Source of the DNA: Cellulomonas xylanilytica
GTDB lineage: Bacteria > Actinomycetota > Actinomycetes > Actinomycetales > Cellulomonadaceae
Direction of reading: 5' to 3'
Length of the DNA stretch: 64,000 nt
Assembly (NCBI RefSeq): GCF_007989805.1
Contig: NZ_BJUB01000007.1
Span: forward strand, 1-64,000
Shown here: one piece after another, positions 44,994 through 52,424 of the stretch
How positions within the stretch are numbered: the first letter of the stretch is position 1
Layout: the number at the start of each line of letters is the position of its first letter
Notes under the pieces: generated by a model
Database searches by the model: none
Told to the model about the DNA's origin: nothing
Seen by the model: the letters and a program-made list of their open reading frames with translations, nothing else
Position numbers and translations under genes: made by a program

Positions 44994-45674
44994 ATGGGTG
45001 GCAGCGTGCGCAGCGAGTACTCGGGTGAGGGCCTCAGCGAGAGCGAGCTCGCGGCGACACCGCTCCAGCAGGTCCGGCGGTGGGTCGACGAGGCGACGGC
45101 CCGGCAGGCGGAGCGCGGTGACGTCGTCGAGCCGACGGCGCTGTCCGTCGCCACGGTCGACGCCGACGGTCGCCCCAACGTCCGGACGGTGCTCATGCGC
45201 TTCCTCGACGAGCGCGGACCGGGCTTCGTCACCGACCTGGGCTCCGCGAAGAGCCAGGAGATCGGCTCCACCGGGACGGTCGCCGCGTCGCTGACGTGGC
45301 CGGCCATGTTCCGGGCGGTCCGGTTCCGCGGTCGTGCGGTGCCCGTGGGTCGCGACGAGATCACCGCCTACTTCGCCTCCCGGCCGTGGGGCTCCCGGAT
45401 CAGCGCGTGGGCGTCGGACCAGTCGCAGCCGATCGCCGACCGCGCAGCGCTGGTCGCCGCCTACGAGCGGTACGCGGCCCGCTACCCGGACACCGGCTCG
45501 GCCGACGACGTCCCCGTGCCGGACGGGTGGGGCGGCTGGCGGATCGAGTGCGACGAGGTCGAGCTCTGGGCGGGCCGGCGCGACCGGCTGCACGACCGGC
45601 TGGTGTTCACGCGGGTGGGCGCCGGCGGCCTCGACACGGCCGCCGCATGGTCGGTCCACCGCCGCCAGCCCTGA
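44994..45674 (+). CDS. pdxH: Pyridoxamine 5'-phosphate oxidase
   Basis: 226 aa. FMN enzyme making pyridoxal phosphate from pyridoxamine or pyridoxine phosphate. Conserved elements are PTALSVATVDADGRPNVRTV (FMN site), GPGFVTDLGSAKSQEI, RFRGRAVPV, the long motif with SRISAWASDQSQPI, and the C-terminal dimerisation segment WRIECDEVELWAGRRDRLHD. ATG 44994 is used; GTG 45006 is a possible alternative. No other B6 genes are nearby. Confidence 0.92.
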   Translation: MGGSVRSEYSGEGLSESELAATPLQQVRRWVDEATARQAERGDVVEPTALSVATVDADGRPNVRTVLMRFLDERGPGFVTDLGSAKSQEIGSTGTVAASLTWPAMFRAVRFRGRAVPVGRDEITAYFASRPWGSRISAWASDQSQPIADRAALVAAYERYAARYPDTGSADDVPVPDGWGGWRIECDEVELWAGRRDRLHDRLVFTRVGAGGLDTAAAWSVHRRQP

Positions 45675-45684
45675 GCGTCGCTCG

Positions 45685-46221
45685 TCAGAGCCGCCGCACC
45701 ATCTCGATCTCCGGGCCGATCGTGCTGCTGAACTCGACACCCGAGGGCACGAAGCCGGCACGCCGGTAGGCGCCCTGGGCGCGCGCGTTGTCGCGGTGGA
45801 CGCCGAGGTCGAGCTCGCCGAACCCCAGGTCGCGGGCCCAGTCGGCCGCCGCGTCGAGCAGCCGGTCGATGAGCCCGGTGCCCCGCTGCTCGCGGCGGAC
45901 GTATACCCCGACGACGGTCGCGCGGCTCCGCTCGATCGGCCGACCGTGGTAGTCGACCGACCCGACCCGCTGGGCGATCACGGTCACCGAGCCGACCAGG
46001 GCCGAGCCGTCGTCGGCGACGAGCTGCACGGCGTCGTCCCCGGCAGCCGAACCGGCGGTGCGGTCCCGGTAGAACTCGTCGGGTGCGGCAGCCGCGCGCT
46101 CGTAGGTCTCGAGGAACGCGATGCCGGCCGCCTCGTCCTGGAGCGCGTCGAGCCGCAGCGCGCGGGCGGCCTCCCACTCGTCGGCCCGGACGCGTCGGAC
46201 GGTGGGGGTGGGGTCGTCCAT
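45685..46221 (-). CDS. GNAT-family N-acetyltransferase
   Basis: 178 aa. The acetyl-CoA motif A is VVGVYVRREQRGTGLIDRLL and motif B the DLGVHRDNARAQGAYRRAGF segment ending FVPSGVEF. N-terminal VRRVRADEWEAARALRLDAL is typical of the small-molecule GNATs. Substrate unknown. Convergent with pdxH, 10 bases apart. Confidence 0.92.
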   Translation of the reverse strand: MDDPTPTVRRVRADEWEAARALRLDALQDEAAGIAFLETYERAAAAPDEFYRDRTAGSAAGDDAVQLVADDGSALVGSVTVIAQRVGSVDYHGRPIERSRATVVGVYVRREQRGTGLIDRLLDAAADWARDLGFGELDLGVHRDNARAQGAYRRAGFVPSGVEFSSTIGPEIEMVRRL

Positions 46222-46340
46222 GGCCGCATCGTAGGGCGGTCCCCGTCGTGCACAGGGTGGGCACGACACCTGCGAGCGGGCCCACGGCCGGTACCGTCGT
46301 ACCCGCTGACCCGGACGTTCCGGGCGACAGGGAGGGACAG

Positions 46341-46886
46341 ATGCGTTCGTCGGTCGTCGTGACGGTGGTGGTTCTGGGGGTCCTCGGGCTCGCCGGGTGC
46401 ACGGACAGCGACGAGCCGGAGCCGTCCCCGACCGCGTCGGCATCGGCCGCAGGCGGGACCGCCGGGACGGTGCAGCAGGCCGGCACGGTGTTCGACGCCA
46501 CCTTCCCGGTCCCCGGGGAGCCGGACGACACGGTGCGGGTCGAGGTCGAACCGCTCGTCGTGCAGGGCAAGACCATGGAGCTGCGCGTCTGGTTCACCCC
46601 CGACTCCCTCGACGAGGGTGAGTCGGCCAACATCTACGAGCTGACCGGGAGCGGGGACCTGCAGCCGGCCCTCAACGACCTGGAGCACCTCACGCAGTAC
46701 TTCGTGCTGAGCGAGACCGGCCAGAAGTGGGCGACCGACACGGTGAGCGCCAAGGCGGCCGGCGGTGAGCCGGTGCTGTTCCAGGCGTGGTTCGCCGCAC
46801 CGACCGAGCAGGTCGAGGCGCTCGACCTGTCGCTGGTCGCGTCGTGGGCCCCGTTCGAGAACGTCCCCGTGACGTACGAGGACTGA
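46341..46886 (+). CDS. Lipoprotein with a domain shared with the next gene
   Basis: 181 aa. Signal peptide with lipobox LGLAGC (Cys20), then a Ser/Thr/Ala/Pro linker to residue 50. The domain at about 52-181 (VRVEVEPLVVQGKTMELRVW, ANIYELTGSGDL, LSETGQKWATDTVSA, WAPFENVPVTYED) is clearly related to the C-terminal domain of the next gene product, position by position. I know of no named family for it. ATG 46341 has GGGAGGG upstream. Three bases separate the stop from the next gene. Confidence 0.8.
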   Translation: MRSSVVVTVVVLGVLGLAGCTDSDEPEPSPTASASAAGGTAGTVQQAGTVFDATFPVPGEPDDTVRVEVEPLVVQGKTMELRVWFTPDSLDEGESANIYELTGSGDLQPALNDLEHLTQYFVLSETGQKWATDTVSAKAAGGEPVLFQAWFAAPTEQVEALDLSLVASWAPFENVPVTYED

Positions 46887-46889
46887 GCC

Positions 46890-47984
46890 GTGCGACCCCT
46901 CACCCGCCGGTGGCCCGCCGCGGCCGCCCTCATGGTCTGCGTCGGGCTGCTCGTCTCCGCCGCCTCCCCGGCCACCGACGACGAACCCCTCACGCTGGAC
47001 GACTTCCCGGCCCTCACCGACGGCGTCCTGACCAACCCCCTGTTCGCGGTGCGGGACTACAGCCAGTCGCCGGCGTTCTTCACGGTGCGGCCGTACGACC
47101 CTGCTCCCGCCACCAAGCAGGTGGAGCAGGTCGAGCAGGAGCAGGACCAGACGTCGGTCACCCTCGCGTCGGACATCCTGTTCACGGTCGACGGCAGCGA
47201 CCTGTCCGAGCCGGCGGTCGCCGCCATCGGCGCGCTCGTCGCGCAGGTCCCCGCCGGTGCGACCGTCACGGTCGACGGCCACACCGACTCCGTGCTCGAC
47301 GACGCGTACAACCAGGCCCTGTCCGAGCGCCGCGCCCAGTCGGTCGCCGCCGCGGTCGCCGCAGCCCGCCCCGACGTCGTGCTCGACGTGCACGGGTACG
47401 GCGAGTCGCGGCTGAAGGTCCCCGAGGGCGGCGACGACCTGGCCGAGGACCGGGCGCAGAACCGGCGGGTCGAGGTGACCTACACGGGGTCGGCCCCTGA
47501 GGCGACACCGACGCCGACCCCGACGGCCGGTGCCGCGGCTGCCGGGCCCTACGGGGGCGCCGGCCTCGTCGTGCCGGTGCCGGAGTCGCTCGAGGCCGAG
47601 CAGACCGTGGACGCCCCCGGCCGTCCCGGCGAGAAGCTGCGCATCGGGGTCGAGAGCCTGGAGGTGCGCGGGGGCTCGATGCGGCTGCGGATCGTCCTCG
47701 AACGGCTGGACGGGCCGAGCGATCCCGTGACGCTCTACGAGCTGATGGACCAGGCCGTGCTCAGTCCGGGCGTCGCCGACCGCACGCGCCTCGTCGAGTA
47801 CCGCACGCTGTCGAACACCGGCCAGCGCTGGTCGACCGACCCGGTCGCGCTCGACCTCGTGCCCGGTGTCCCCGTGCGGTTCGAGGCGACGCTCCCGGCG
47901 CCGCTCTACCCGACGGAGGCGCTCGCCGTCAGCGTCGACTCCCGCTGGCCGACCTTCGAGGACGTCCCCGTCACCTTCTCCTGA
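46890..47984 (+). CDS. OmpA-family exported protein with duplicated C-terminal domain
   Basis: 364 aa, GTG start. Signal peptide at 1-30, then a Gln/Glu-rich linker (VEQVEQEQDQTS) and an OmpA-like peptidoglycan-binding domain at about 88-205 (SDILFTVDGSDLSEPAVAAI, VTVDGHTDSVLDDAYNQALS, ERRAQSV, AEDRAQNRRVEVTY). After a Thr-Pro linker the last 135 residues (GEKLRIGVESLEVRGGSMRL, SNTGQRWSTDPVALDL, RWPTFEDVPVTFS) match the domain of the preceding lipoprotein. In a Gram-positive cell the OmpA domain would bind peptidoglycan. The two proteins probably work together at the cell envelope. Confidence 0.87.
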   Translation: MRPLTRRWPAAAALMVCVGLLVSAASPATDDEPLTLDDFPALTDGVLTNPLFAVRDYSQSPAFFTVRPYDPAPATKQVEQVEQEQDQTSVTLASDILFTVDGSDLSEPAVAAIGALVAQVPAGATVTVDGHTDSVLDDAYNQALSERRAQSVAAAVAAARPDVVLDVHGYGESRLKVPEGGDDLAEDRAQNRRVEVTYTGSAPEATPTPTPTAGAAAAGPYGGAGLVVPVPESLEAEQTVDAPGRPGEKLRIGVESLEVRGGSMRLRIVLERLDGPSDPVTLYELMDQAVLSPGVADRTRLVEYRTLSNTGQRWSTDPVALDLVPGVPVRFEATLPAPLYPTEALAVSVDSRWPTFEDVPVTFS

Positions 47985-47999
47985 TTCGTTCGGCGGCGA

Positions 48000-48027
48000 T
48001 GTCGATCAGGTGGCTGCGCCGTTCGAC
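48000..48027 (+). promoter_or_regulatory. Putative ECF42-type promoter before the YciI gene
   Basis: TGTCGA (48000-48005) is followed after 18 bases by CGAC (48024-48027). As I recall, ECF42 target promoters carry TGTCGA at -35 and CGA/T-C at -10, upstream of DGPF/YciI genes such as the one starting at 48078. An inverted repeat CGATCAG...CTGATCG (48003-48033) overlaps it. The ECF42-type sigma factor is encoded directly downstream, giving an autoregulated pair. Confidence 0.55.
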
Positions 48028-48077
48028 TGATCGGTGAGAGGGTCCGACGGGGACCCCGACACGGCAGGAGAAGAACC

Positions 48078-48497
48078 GTGAAGTACATGCTGATCATGCG
48101 CGCCACCGACGAGGCCTACGCCGCGTTCCAGGACGTCGACTTCGCCGAGATCATGGAGGCGATGGGCCGGTTCAACGACGAGATGATCTCGGCCGGCGTG
48201 CTCGTCGCCGCCGAGGGTCTCGACGACGCGGCCGACGGGGTCGTCATCGACTTCTCCTCGCAGCCGCCGGTCGTCAGCGACGGCCCGTACGGCGAGACCA
48301 AGGAGCTGTTCGGCGGCTTCTGGATCCTCGACGTGGCGTCGAAGGAGGAAGCCGTCGAGTGGGCCAAGCGCGCACCGATGACCGGCCCGGGCCAGAAGAC
48401 GGAGATCCGTCGCGTGACGAGCATCGACGACTTCCCGCAGGACAACGAGTGGATCCAGAAGGAGCGGGCGTGGCGGGAGCGGACGGGCCAGCTCTGA
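48078..48497 (+). CDS. YciI/DGPF-domain protein
   Basis: 139 aa. The YCII-related domain is complete: YMLIMRATDEAYAAFQDVDF, AAEGLDDAADGVVIDF, the DGPYGETKELFGGFWILDVA motif that gives the DGPF name, and AVEWAKRAPM. These proteins are the standard partners of ECF42 sigma factors, though their chemistry is not defined. ATG 48078 has GGAG upstream. The last 32 bases of the gene are duplicated 65 bases downstream. Confidence 0.92.
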   Translation: MKYMLIMRATDEAYAAFQDVDFAEIMEAMGRFNDEMISAGVLVAAEGLDDAADGVVIDFSSQPPVVSDGPYGETKELFGGFWILDVASKEEAVEWAKRAPMTGPGQKTEIRRVTSIDDFPQDNEWIQKERAWRERTGQL

Positions 48498-48564
48498 CGT
48501 CGTCGGGGAGAGCCGCGGGAAGGCGAGTGCGAGCGTGGCGGGAGCGGACGGGCCGGCTCTGACG
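48468..48564 (+). repeat. 32-bp direct repeat at the YciI/ECF42 junction
   Basis: Copy 1 at 48468-48499 covers the last codons of the YciI gene and its stop. Copy 2 at 48533-48564 differs by a single base (a to g). The offset is 65 bases. Copy 2 contains the GTG used as start of the sigma factor gene, read in another frame, so a short duplication appears to have created or relocated the sigma factor start. Confidence 0.85.
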
Positions 48565-49806
48565 CGGTCAGGGAGCGGGCGCGACGCGGTCGAGGCGGTG
48601 TGGCGGATCGAGTCCGCGCGCATCGTCTCGACCCTCGCCCGCTACACCGGCGACTTCGGCCTGGCTGAGGACCTCGCCCAGGAGGCGCTGGCCGCGGCGC
48701 TGGTGGCGTGGCCGCGCGACGGCATCCCCAGCAGCCCGGCGGCGTGGCTGCTCACGGTGGGTCGCCGGCGCGCGGTCGACACCTACCGGCGCCGGGTCGC
48801 GCTCGACGAGCGGCACGCCACCCTCGCGCGGGACCTGAGCGAGGGCGTCGACGACCTGCTGTACGACCCGGACCGGATCGACGACGACGTGCTGGCGCTG
48901 ATGTTCGTCGCGTGCCACCCGGTGCTGTCGCGCGAGGCGCAGATCACGATGACGCTGCGGGTGGTCGGCGGTCTGACCAGCGACGAGATCGCCCGCGCGC
49001 TCCTGGTGCCGACGGCCACGGTCCAGGCCAGGATCACCCGCGCGAAGAAGACGCTCGGCGCGGCACAGGTCCCGTTCGAGGTGCCGCCGGCGGACGAGCG
49101 CCGCGCCCGGCTGGCGTCGGTGCTCAACGTCCTCTACCTCGTGTTCACCGAGGGGTCGTCGGCGACGTCGGGCAGCGACTGGATCCGCCAGGACCTCGCC
49201 CATGAGGCGGTCCGCCAGGCGCGGGTGCTGGCGCAGCTGGTGCCCGACGAGCCCGAGGTCCACGGCCTGCTCGCCCTGCTGGAGCTGACCGCTGCACGGT
49301 TCCCGGCCCGCGTGAGCGACGACGGTGAACCGGTCCTGCTCGAGGAGCAGGACCGCCGACGGTGGGACCGCGCCGCGATCCGGCGCGGTCGCGCGGCCCT
49401 CGCCACGGCCGGCCGGGTGGGGCGGGGCCTCGGTGCGTACGGGGTCCAGGCCGCGATCGCCGAGTGCCACGCGGTCGCCCCGTCGGTGCAGGCGACGGAC
49501 TGGGACCGGATCGTGGTGCTCTACGAGGCGCTCGGCCGCCTGGCGCCCTCGCCCGTGGTCGAGCTGAACCGCGCGGTCGCGATCTCGATGGCGCAGGGTC
49601 CGGCCGCGGCGCTGCCGGTGGTCGACGAGCTGGTGGCGGCAGGCACGCTGGACGGCGCCCACCTGCTGCCGAGCGTCCGGGGCGAGCTGCTGACGCGGCT
49701 GGGTCGCCGCGACGAGGCCCGGCACGAGCTCGAGCGCGCGCTCGACCTGTGCGGCAACGAGCGGGAGCGAGCAGTGCTGGCGCGCAAGCTCGCGGCGCTG
49801 GACTGA
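48535..49806 (+). CDS. ECF42-type RNA polymerase sigma factor
   Basis: 423 aa. Sigma region 2 (about 19-85; AVWRIESARIVSTLARYTGD, FGLAEDLAQEALAAALVAWP) and region 4 (about 125-175; ITMTLRVVGGLTSDEIARAL) are followed by the long C-terminal extension (180-423) with TPR-like helices that characterises ECF42 (LASVLNVLYLVFTEGSSATS, VVELNRAVAISMAQGPAAAL). ECF42 lacks an anti-sigma factor and is partnered by YciI/DGPF proteins, as here. GTG 48535 is the closest in-frame start upstream of the conserved EAVWRIE motif and lies inside a duplicated 32-base segment. Confidence 0.9.
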   Translation: MAGADGPALTRSGSGRDAVEAVWRIESARIVSTLARYTGDFGLAEDLAQEALAAALVAWPRDGIPSSPAAWLLTVGRRRAVDTYRRRVALDERHATLARDLSEGVDDLLYDPDRIDDDVLALMFVACHPVLSREAQITMTLRVVGGLTSDEIARALLVPTATVQARITRAKKTLGAAQVPFEVPPADERRARLASVLNVLYLVFTEGSSATSGSDWIRQDLAHEAVRQARVLAQLVPDEPEVHGLLALLELTAARFPARVSDDGEPVLLEEQDRRRWDRAAIRRGRAALATAGRVGRGLGAYGVQAAIAECHAVAPSVQATDWDRIVVLYEALGRLAPSPVVELNRAVAISMAQGPAAALPVVDELVAAGTLDGAHLLPSVRGELLTRLGRRDEARHELERALDLCGNERERAVLARKLAALD

Positions 49807-49865
49807 CCGCGGGGCCGAGAGTTTTTCGTGGACGCCGCTGCCGGTCCGCTGCCATCGTCGGCCGG

Positions 49866-50594
49866 ATGGAGCAGCTCTGGGACGCCGAGACCGCACGGCG
49901 CTACGACACCCCCGGCGTCGGCATGTTCGCCCCCGAGGTGCTCGGGCCGACCGTCGACCGGCTCGTCGCGCTCGCGGACGGCGGCCGTGCGCTCGAGCTC
50001 GCGATCGGGACGGGTCGCGTGGGAGTTCCGCTCGCGGAGCGCGGCGTCCCCGTCACGGGCATCGAGCTGTCCCCGCACATGGTCGAGCAGCTGCGGACCA
50101 AGGTCGACGAGGACGCCGTGCCGGTGGTCCTCGGGGACATGGCGACGGCCACCGCGCCCGGCGAGTTCAGCCTCGTCTACCTGGTGTTCAACACCATCGC
50201 CAACCTGCTCACGCAGGAGGAGCAGGTCGCGTGCTTCCGCAACGCCGCCCGCCACCTCGTCCCGGGCGGACGCTTCGTCATCGAGCTCTGGGTGCCCGAG
50301 CTGCGCAAGCTGCCGCCGGGCGTGGAGGCCACGGTCTGGCTGAACGAGCCGGGCTACATCGGCCTCGACACCTACGACGTGCTGCACCAGCGGGTGGTCT
50401 CGCACCACTTCCGGTTCGACGAGGGCCGGCAGGCCGAGCTCGGCCGCACGCCGCACCGGTACATCTGGCCGGCGGAGCTCGACCTCATGGGTCAGCTCGC
50501 CGGGTTCACGCTGGAGAGCCGCCACGCCGACTGGTCGGGCGGCGAGCTCACCGCCGAGTCCCGCTCGCACGTGTCGGTGTACCGGCGTGCCTGA
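49866..50594 (+). CDS. Class I SAM-dependent methyltransferase
   Basis: 242 aa. SAM-binding motif I is GRALELAIGTGRVGVPLAER, followed by VTGIELSPHMVEQLRTKV and GDMATATAPGEFSLVYLVFN, the Methyltransf_25 pattern; LVPGGRFVIELWVPEL is the following strand. Substrate unknown. ATG 49866 begins at the family start WDAETARRYD. Convergent with pectinesterase, with a strong hairpin between them. Confidence 0.88.
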   Translation: MEQLWDAETARRYDTPGVGMFAPEVLGPTVDRLVALADGGRALELAIGTGRVGVPLAERGVPVTGIELSPHMVEQLRTKVDEDAVPVVLGDMATATAPGEFSLVYLVFNTIANLLTQEEQVACFRNAARHLVPGGRFVIELWVPELRKLPPGVEATVWLNEPGYIGLDTYDVLHQRVVSHHFRFDEGRQAELGRTPHRYIWPAELDLMGQLAGFTLESRHADWSGGELTAESRSHVSVYRRA

Positions 50595-50629
50595 GCTCGG
50601 CGAACGGCACTGGTGGCCGCTCGCCGAGC
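50595..50629. terminator. Bidirectional hairpin between methyltransferase and pectinesterase genes
   Basis: GCTCGGCGA (50595-50603) pairs perfectly with TCGCCGAGC (50621-50629); an inner CGGC/GCCG (50605-50608, 50616-50619) lengthens the stem. It begins one base after one stop codon and ends ten bases before the other, between convergent genes. No T-run follows, as is usual in high-GC actinobacteria. Confidence 0.65.
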
Positions 50630-50639
50630 ACGTCCGGTG

Positions 50640-51728
50640 TCAGCGCCGACGTGCGTCCGGTGACCAGCCGTCGGTGCCGGACAGGTAGGCGCGGACGGTG
50701 AAAGCCGCTGCCTCGGACCGGGTCAGCTGCGGACGGTCCGGCGTCACCAGGGCGCCGGGTCCGCGGTTGTGGTGCTCGGCGAAGCGGGCGTCGCGCCACG
50801 ACCAGCCGCCCGAGAAGTCGCTCCACGCGACGGCACCGATGTGGTCACCGATCCAGGAGTCGCGGACCAGCACCTGACCGATGGCGTTCGGGTCGTTGCT
50901 GGGGTGCCACGGCCGGCCGAGGAAGACGGTGCCGGCCGGTGCGTCGCTGGTGAAGCGGACCCGGGTGAACAGGAAGCCGTAGGGGTTGTCGATCATGGTG
51001 CTCGGCGCGGTGACGTAGCCGTTGTTCGTCGTCGAGCCGCGGGTCAGCGAGCGCACCTCACCGCCGTCGAAGACCGCGGTCGCCCGGCCGAAGATGAAGT
51101 CGACGTCGCCCTCGACGTAGCAGTCGCGGAAGTACGCCCGGGCGACGACGGCTGCCGACGAGCTGTTCACGTAGAGGGTGTCCTGGTTGCCGAGGAACCG
51201 GACGCCGTCGAACACGAGCCGGTCGGCGCGCGTGAGGACCGCGACGGCTTGCCGGTTGGTGATCTCCGGGTGCGCGGCCTCGTCGAAGAGGTTGGCGAAC
51301 GTCAGGTTGCGGGCCGTGAAGTCCGCGCCGTCGAGCGTCACACTGGCGCTGCCCGACGTCCCGTACGGGCCCGAGCCGTCGGGCTTGGGGGTGCCGTTCG
51401 CGTTGTCGTAGGCGATGACGACGTCACGGGCGTGCCGGCCGGTGCCGACGAGCGTGAGGAACGGCTTCGTCGCGGGGACCTTGACCAGCTCGCGGTACTC
51501 GCCGGGCCGGACCGCGATGACCCACGGCTCGGTGGCTCCGGTGGGAGCGGCGTCGACGGCCGCCTGCACGCTGGTGAAGTCGGCGCTGCCGTCGGCCGCG
51601 ACGACGGCGTCGGGGCGGTCGCGACCTCGCCCGTCGTGGGCGGCGGCCGTTCCGGCCAGTCCGCTCGCCACCACTCCGAGCACGGTGAACGCAACCATGA
51701 ACAGACCCGTACGTCGTCGTACGTGCAT
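50640..51728 (-). CDS. Secreted pectinesterase (CE8)
   Basis: 362 aa. Signal peptide at 1-30 (ends GTAAA). Pectin methylesterase motifs are all present in a beta-helix: QAVAV at 160-164, GNQDTLY at 180-186 with catalytic D183, DFIFG at 210-214 with nucleophile D210, and LGRPW at 270-274 with R272 and W274. It de-esterifies homogalacturonan outside the cell. A LacI-like half-palindrome lies upstream. Together with the RICIN-domain gene at the window start this indicates plant-polymer use. Confidence 0.93.
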   Translation of the reverse strand: MHVRRRTGLFMVAFTVLGVVASGLAGTAAAHDGRGRDRPDAVVAADGSADFTSVQAAVDAAPTGATEPWVIAVRPGEYRELVKVPATKPFLTLVGTGRHARDVVIAYDNANGTPKPDGSGPYGTSGSASVTLDGADFTARNLTFANLFDEAAHPEITNRQAVAVLTRADRLVFDGVRFLGNQDTLYVNSSSAAVVARAYFRDCYVEGDVDFIFGRATAVFDGGEVRSLTRGSTTNNGYVTAPSTMIDNPYGFLFTRVRFTSDAPAGTVFLGRPWHPSNDPNAIGQVLVRDSWIGDHIGAVAWSDFSGGWSWRDARFAEHHNRGPGALVTPDRPQLTRSEAAAFTVRAYLSGTDGWSPDARRR

Positions 51729-51742
51729 CTCAACTCCTACGA

Positions 51743-51754
51743 GAAAGCGCTTGC
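51743..51754. promoter_or_regulatory. LacI-like operator upstream of pectinesterase
   Basis: GAAAGCGCTTGC contains the perfect core AAGCGCTT (51745-51752), with outer G/C also paired. It lies 15-26 bases before the pectinesterase start, a place where LacI-family repressors commonly bind. The core differs from the 314-327 palindrome, so a different LacI paralogue may act here. Confidence 0.5.
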
Positions 51755-51810
51755 CCGGCGGCGGGTCGACGCTAGGGCAGGCGATTCCCGGCAGTCAAGG
51801 CCACGTCATT

Positions 51811-51828
51811 TGTAGACGACGTGTAGAC
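51811..51828. promoter_or_regulatory. Direct repeats upstream of the mazEF-like operon
   Basis: TGTAGAC occurs at 51811-51817 and again at 51822-51828, an 11-base (one helical turn) spacing, directly in front of the antitoxin start at 51837 and in an AT-richer patch. This is a plausible site for cooperative binding by the ribbon-helix-helix antitoxin in autoregulation. Confidence 0.5.
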
Positions 51829-51836
51829 TGCGGATC

Positions 51837-52061
51837 ATGTCAGACAGCACGACCGTCCGCGTCCGCACGTCCACCCGCGACGCGCTCAACGCGCTGAGCG
51901 CTGAGCGCAACGAACCGGTCGAGGCGGTCATCAGCGAGGGCATCGCGCTGCTGCGTCGGGAGCAGTGGCGCCGCCAGGCCGAGATCGACGCCCGGGCGGC
52001 CGCGGCCGATCCTGCCGACCGGGCCGAGATCGCGTCGGTCCTGCGCGACCTCGCCGGCTGA
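51837..52061 (+). CDS. mazE: MazE-like ribbon-helix-helix antitoxin
   Basis: 74 aa. An N-terminal ribbon-helix-helix (TTVRVRTSTRDALNALSAER, then PVEAVISEGIALL) is followed by an acidic, Ala-rich helical tail that would wrap the toxin. The stop codon shares a base with the toxin start (TGATG), so the pair is translationally coupled. It probably binds the TGTAGAC repeats upstream. Confidence 0.88.
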   Translation: MSDSTTVRVRTSTRDALNALSAERNEPVEAVISEGIALLRREQWRRQAEIDARAAAADPADRAEIASVLRDLAG

Positions 52062-52381
52062 TGCGCGGAGACGTCTACCGACTCAAGGAAAGCGGCACCC
52101 GGGGGCATGAACAGGCCGGTCCCAGGTTCGCCGTGGTCGTGCTCGCATCGCGCTTCGACCACCTGAGCACCTGGCTCGTGGTCCCGACGTCGACCCGCGC
52201 CAACCCGTACATCTTCCGCCCCCCGGTCACGATCCCCGGGCACGGTGAGACCTTGGCGCTCTGCGACGCGCTGACGGCGGTCGACCCGCAGGCGCGCCTG
52301 GGCGAGAGCGTCGGGTACCTGTCCCTCGCGGAGATGGAGTCGATCGACCGAGCGCTCGCCGGGCTGCTCGACCTGGACTGA
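52061..52381 (+). CDS. mazF: MazF/PemK-family endoribonuclease toxin
   Basis: 106 aa. The SH3-like PemK fold is clear: MRGDVYRLKESGTRGHEQAG with the GP-R-F motif (AGPRFAVVVLASRFDHLSTW), VVPTSTRANPYIFRPPV, and DALTAVDPQARLGESVGYLS. MazF cuts RNA at short specific sequences. The more usual R-P-V of the first strand is R-F-A here. A strong terminator hairpin begins at the stop codon. Confidence 0.9.
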   Translation: MRGDVYRLKESGTRGHEQAGPRFAVVVLASRFDHLSTWLVVPTSTRANPYIFRPPVTIPGHGETLALCDALTAVDPQARLGESVGYLSLAEMESIDRALAGLLDLD

Positions 52382-52422
52382 CCGGGGATGGCGCGCACGA
52401 GGCCCGTGCGCGCCACCCCGGT
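52381..52422. terminator. Strong bidirectional terminator between mazF and M28 peptidase genes
   Basis: ACCGGGG, then GGCGCGCAC (52390-52398), loop GAGGCCC, then GTGCGCGCC (52406-52414) and CCCCGGT form a 16-bp stem interrupted only by a small AT/A internal loop. It begins at the last base of mazF and ends two bases before the convergent peptidase stop, so it serves both genes. Confidence 0.85.
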
Positions 52423-52424
52423 CG

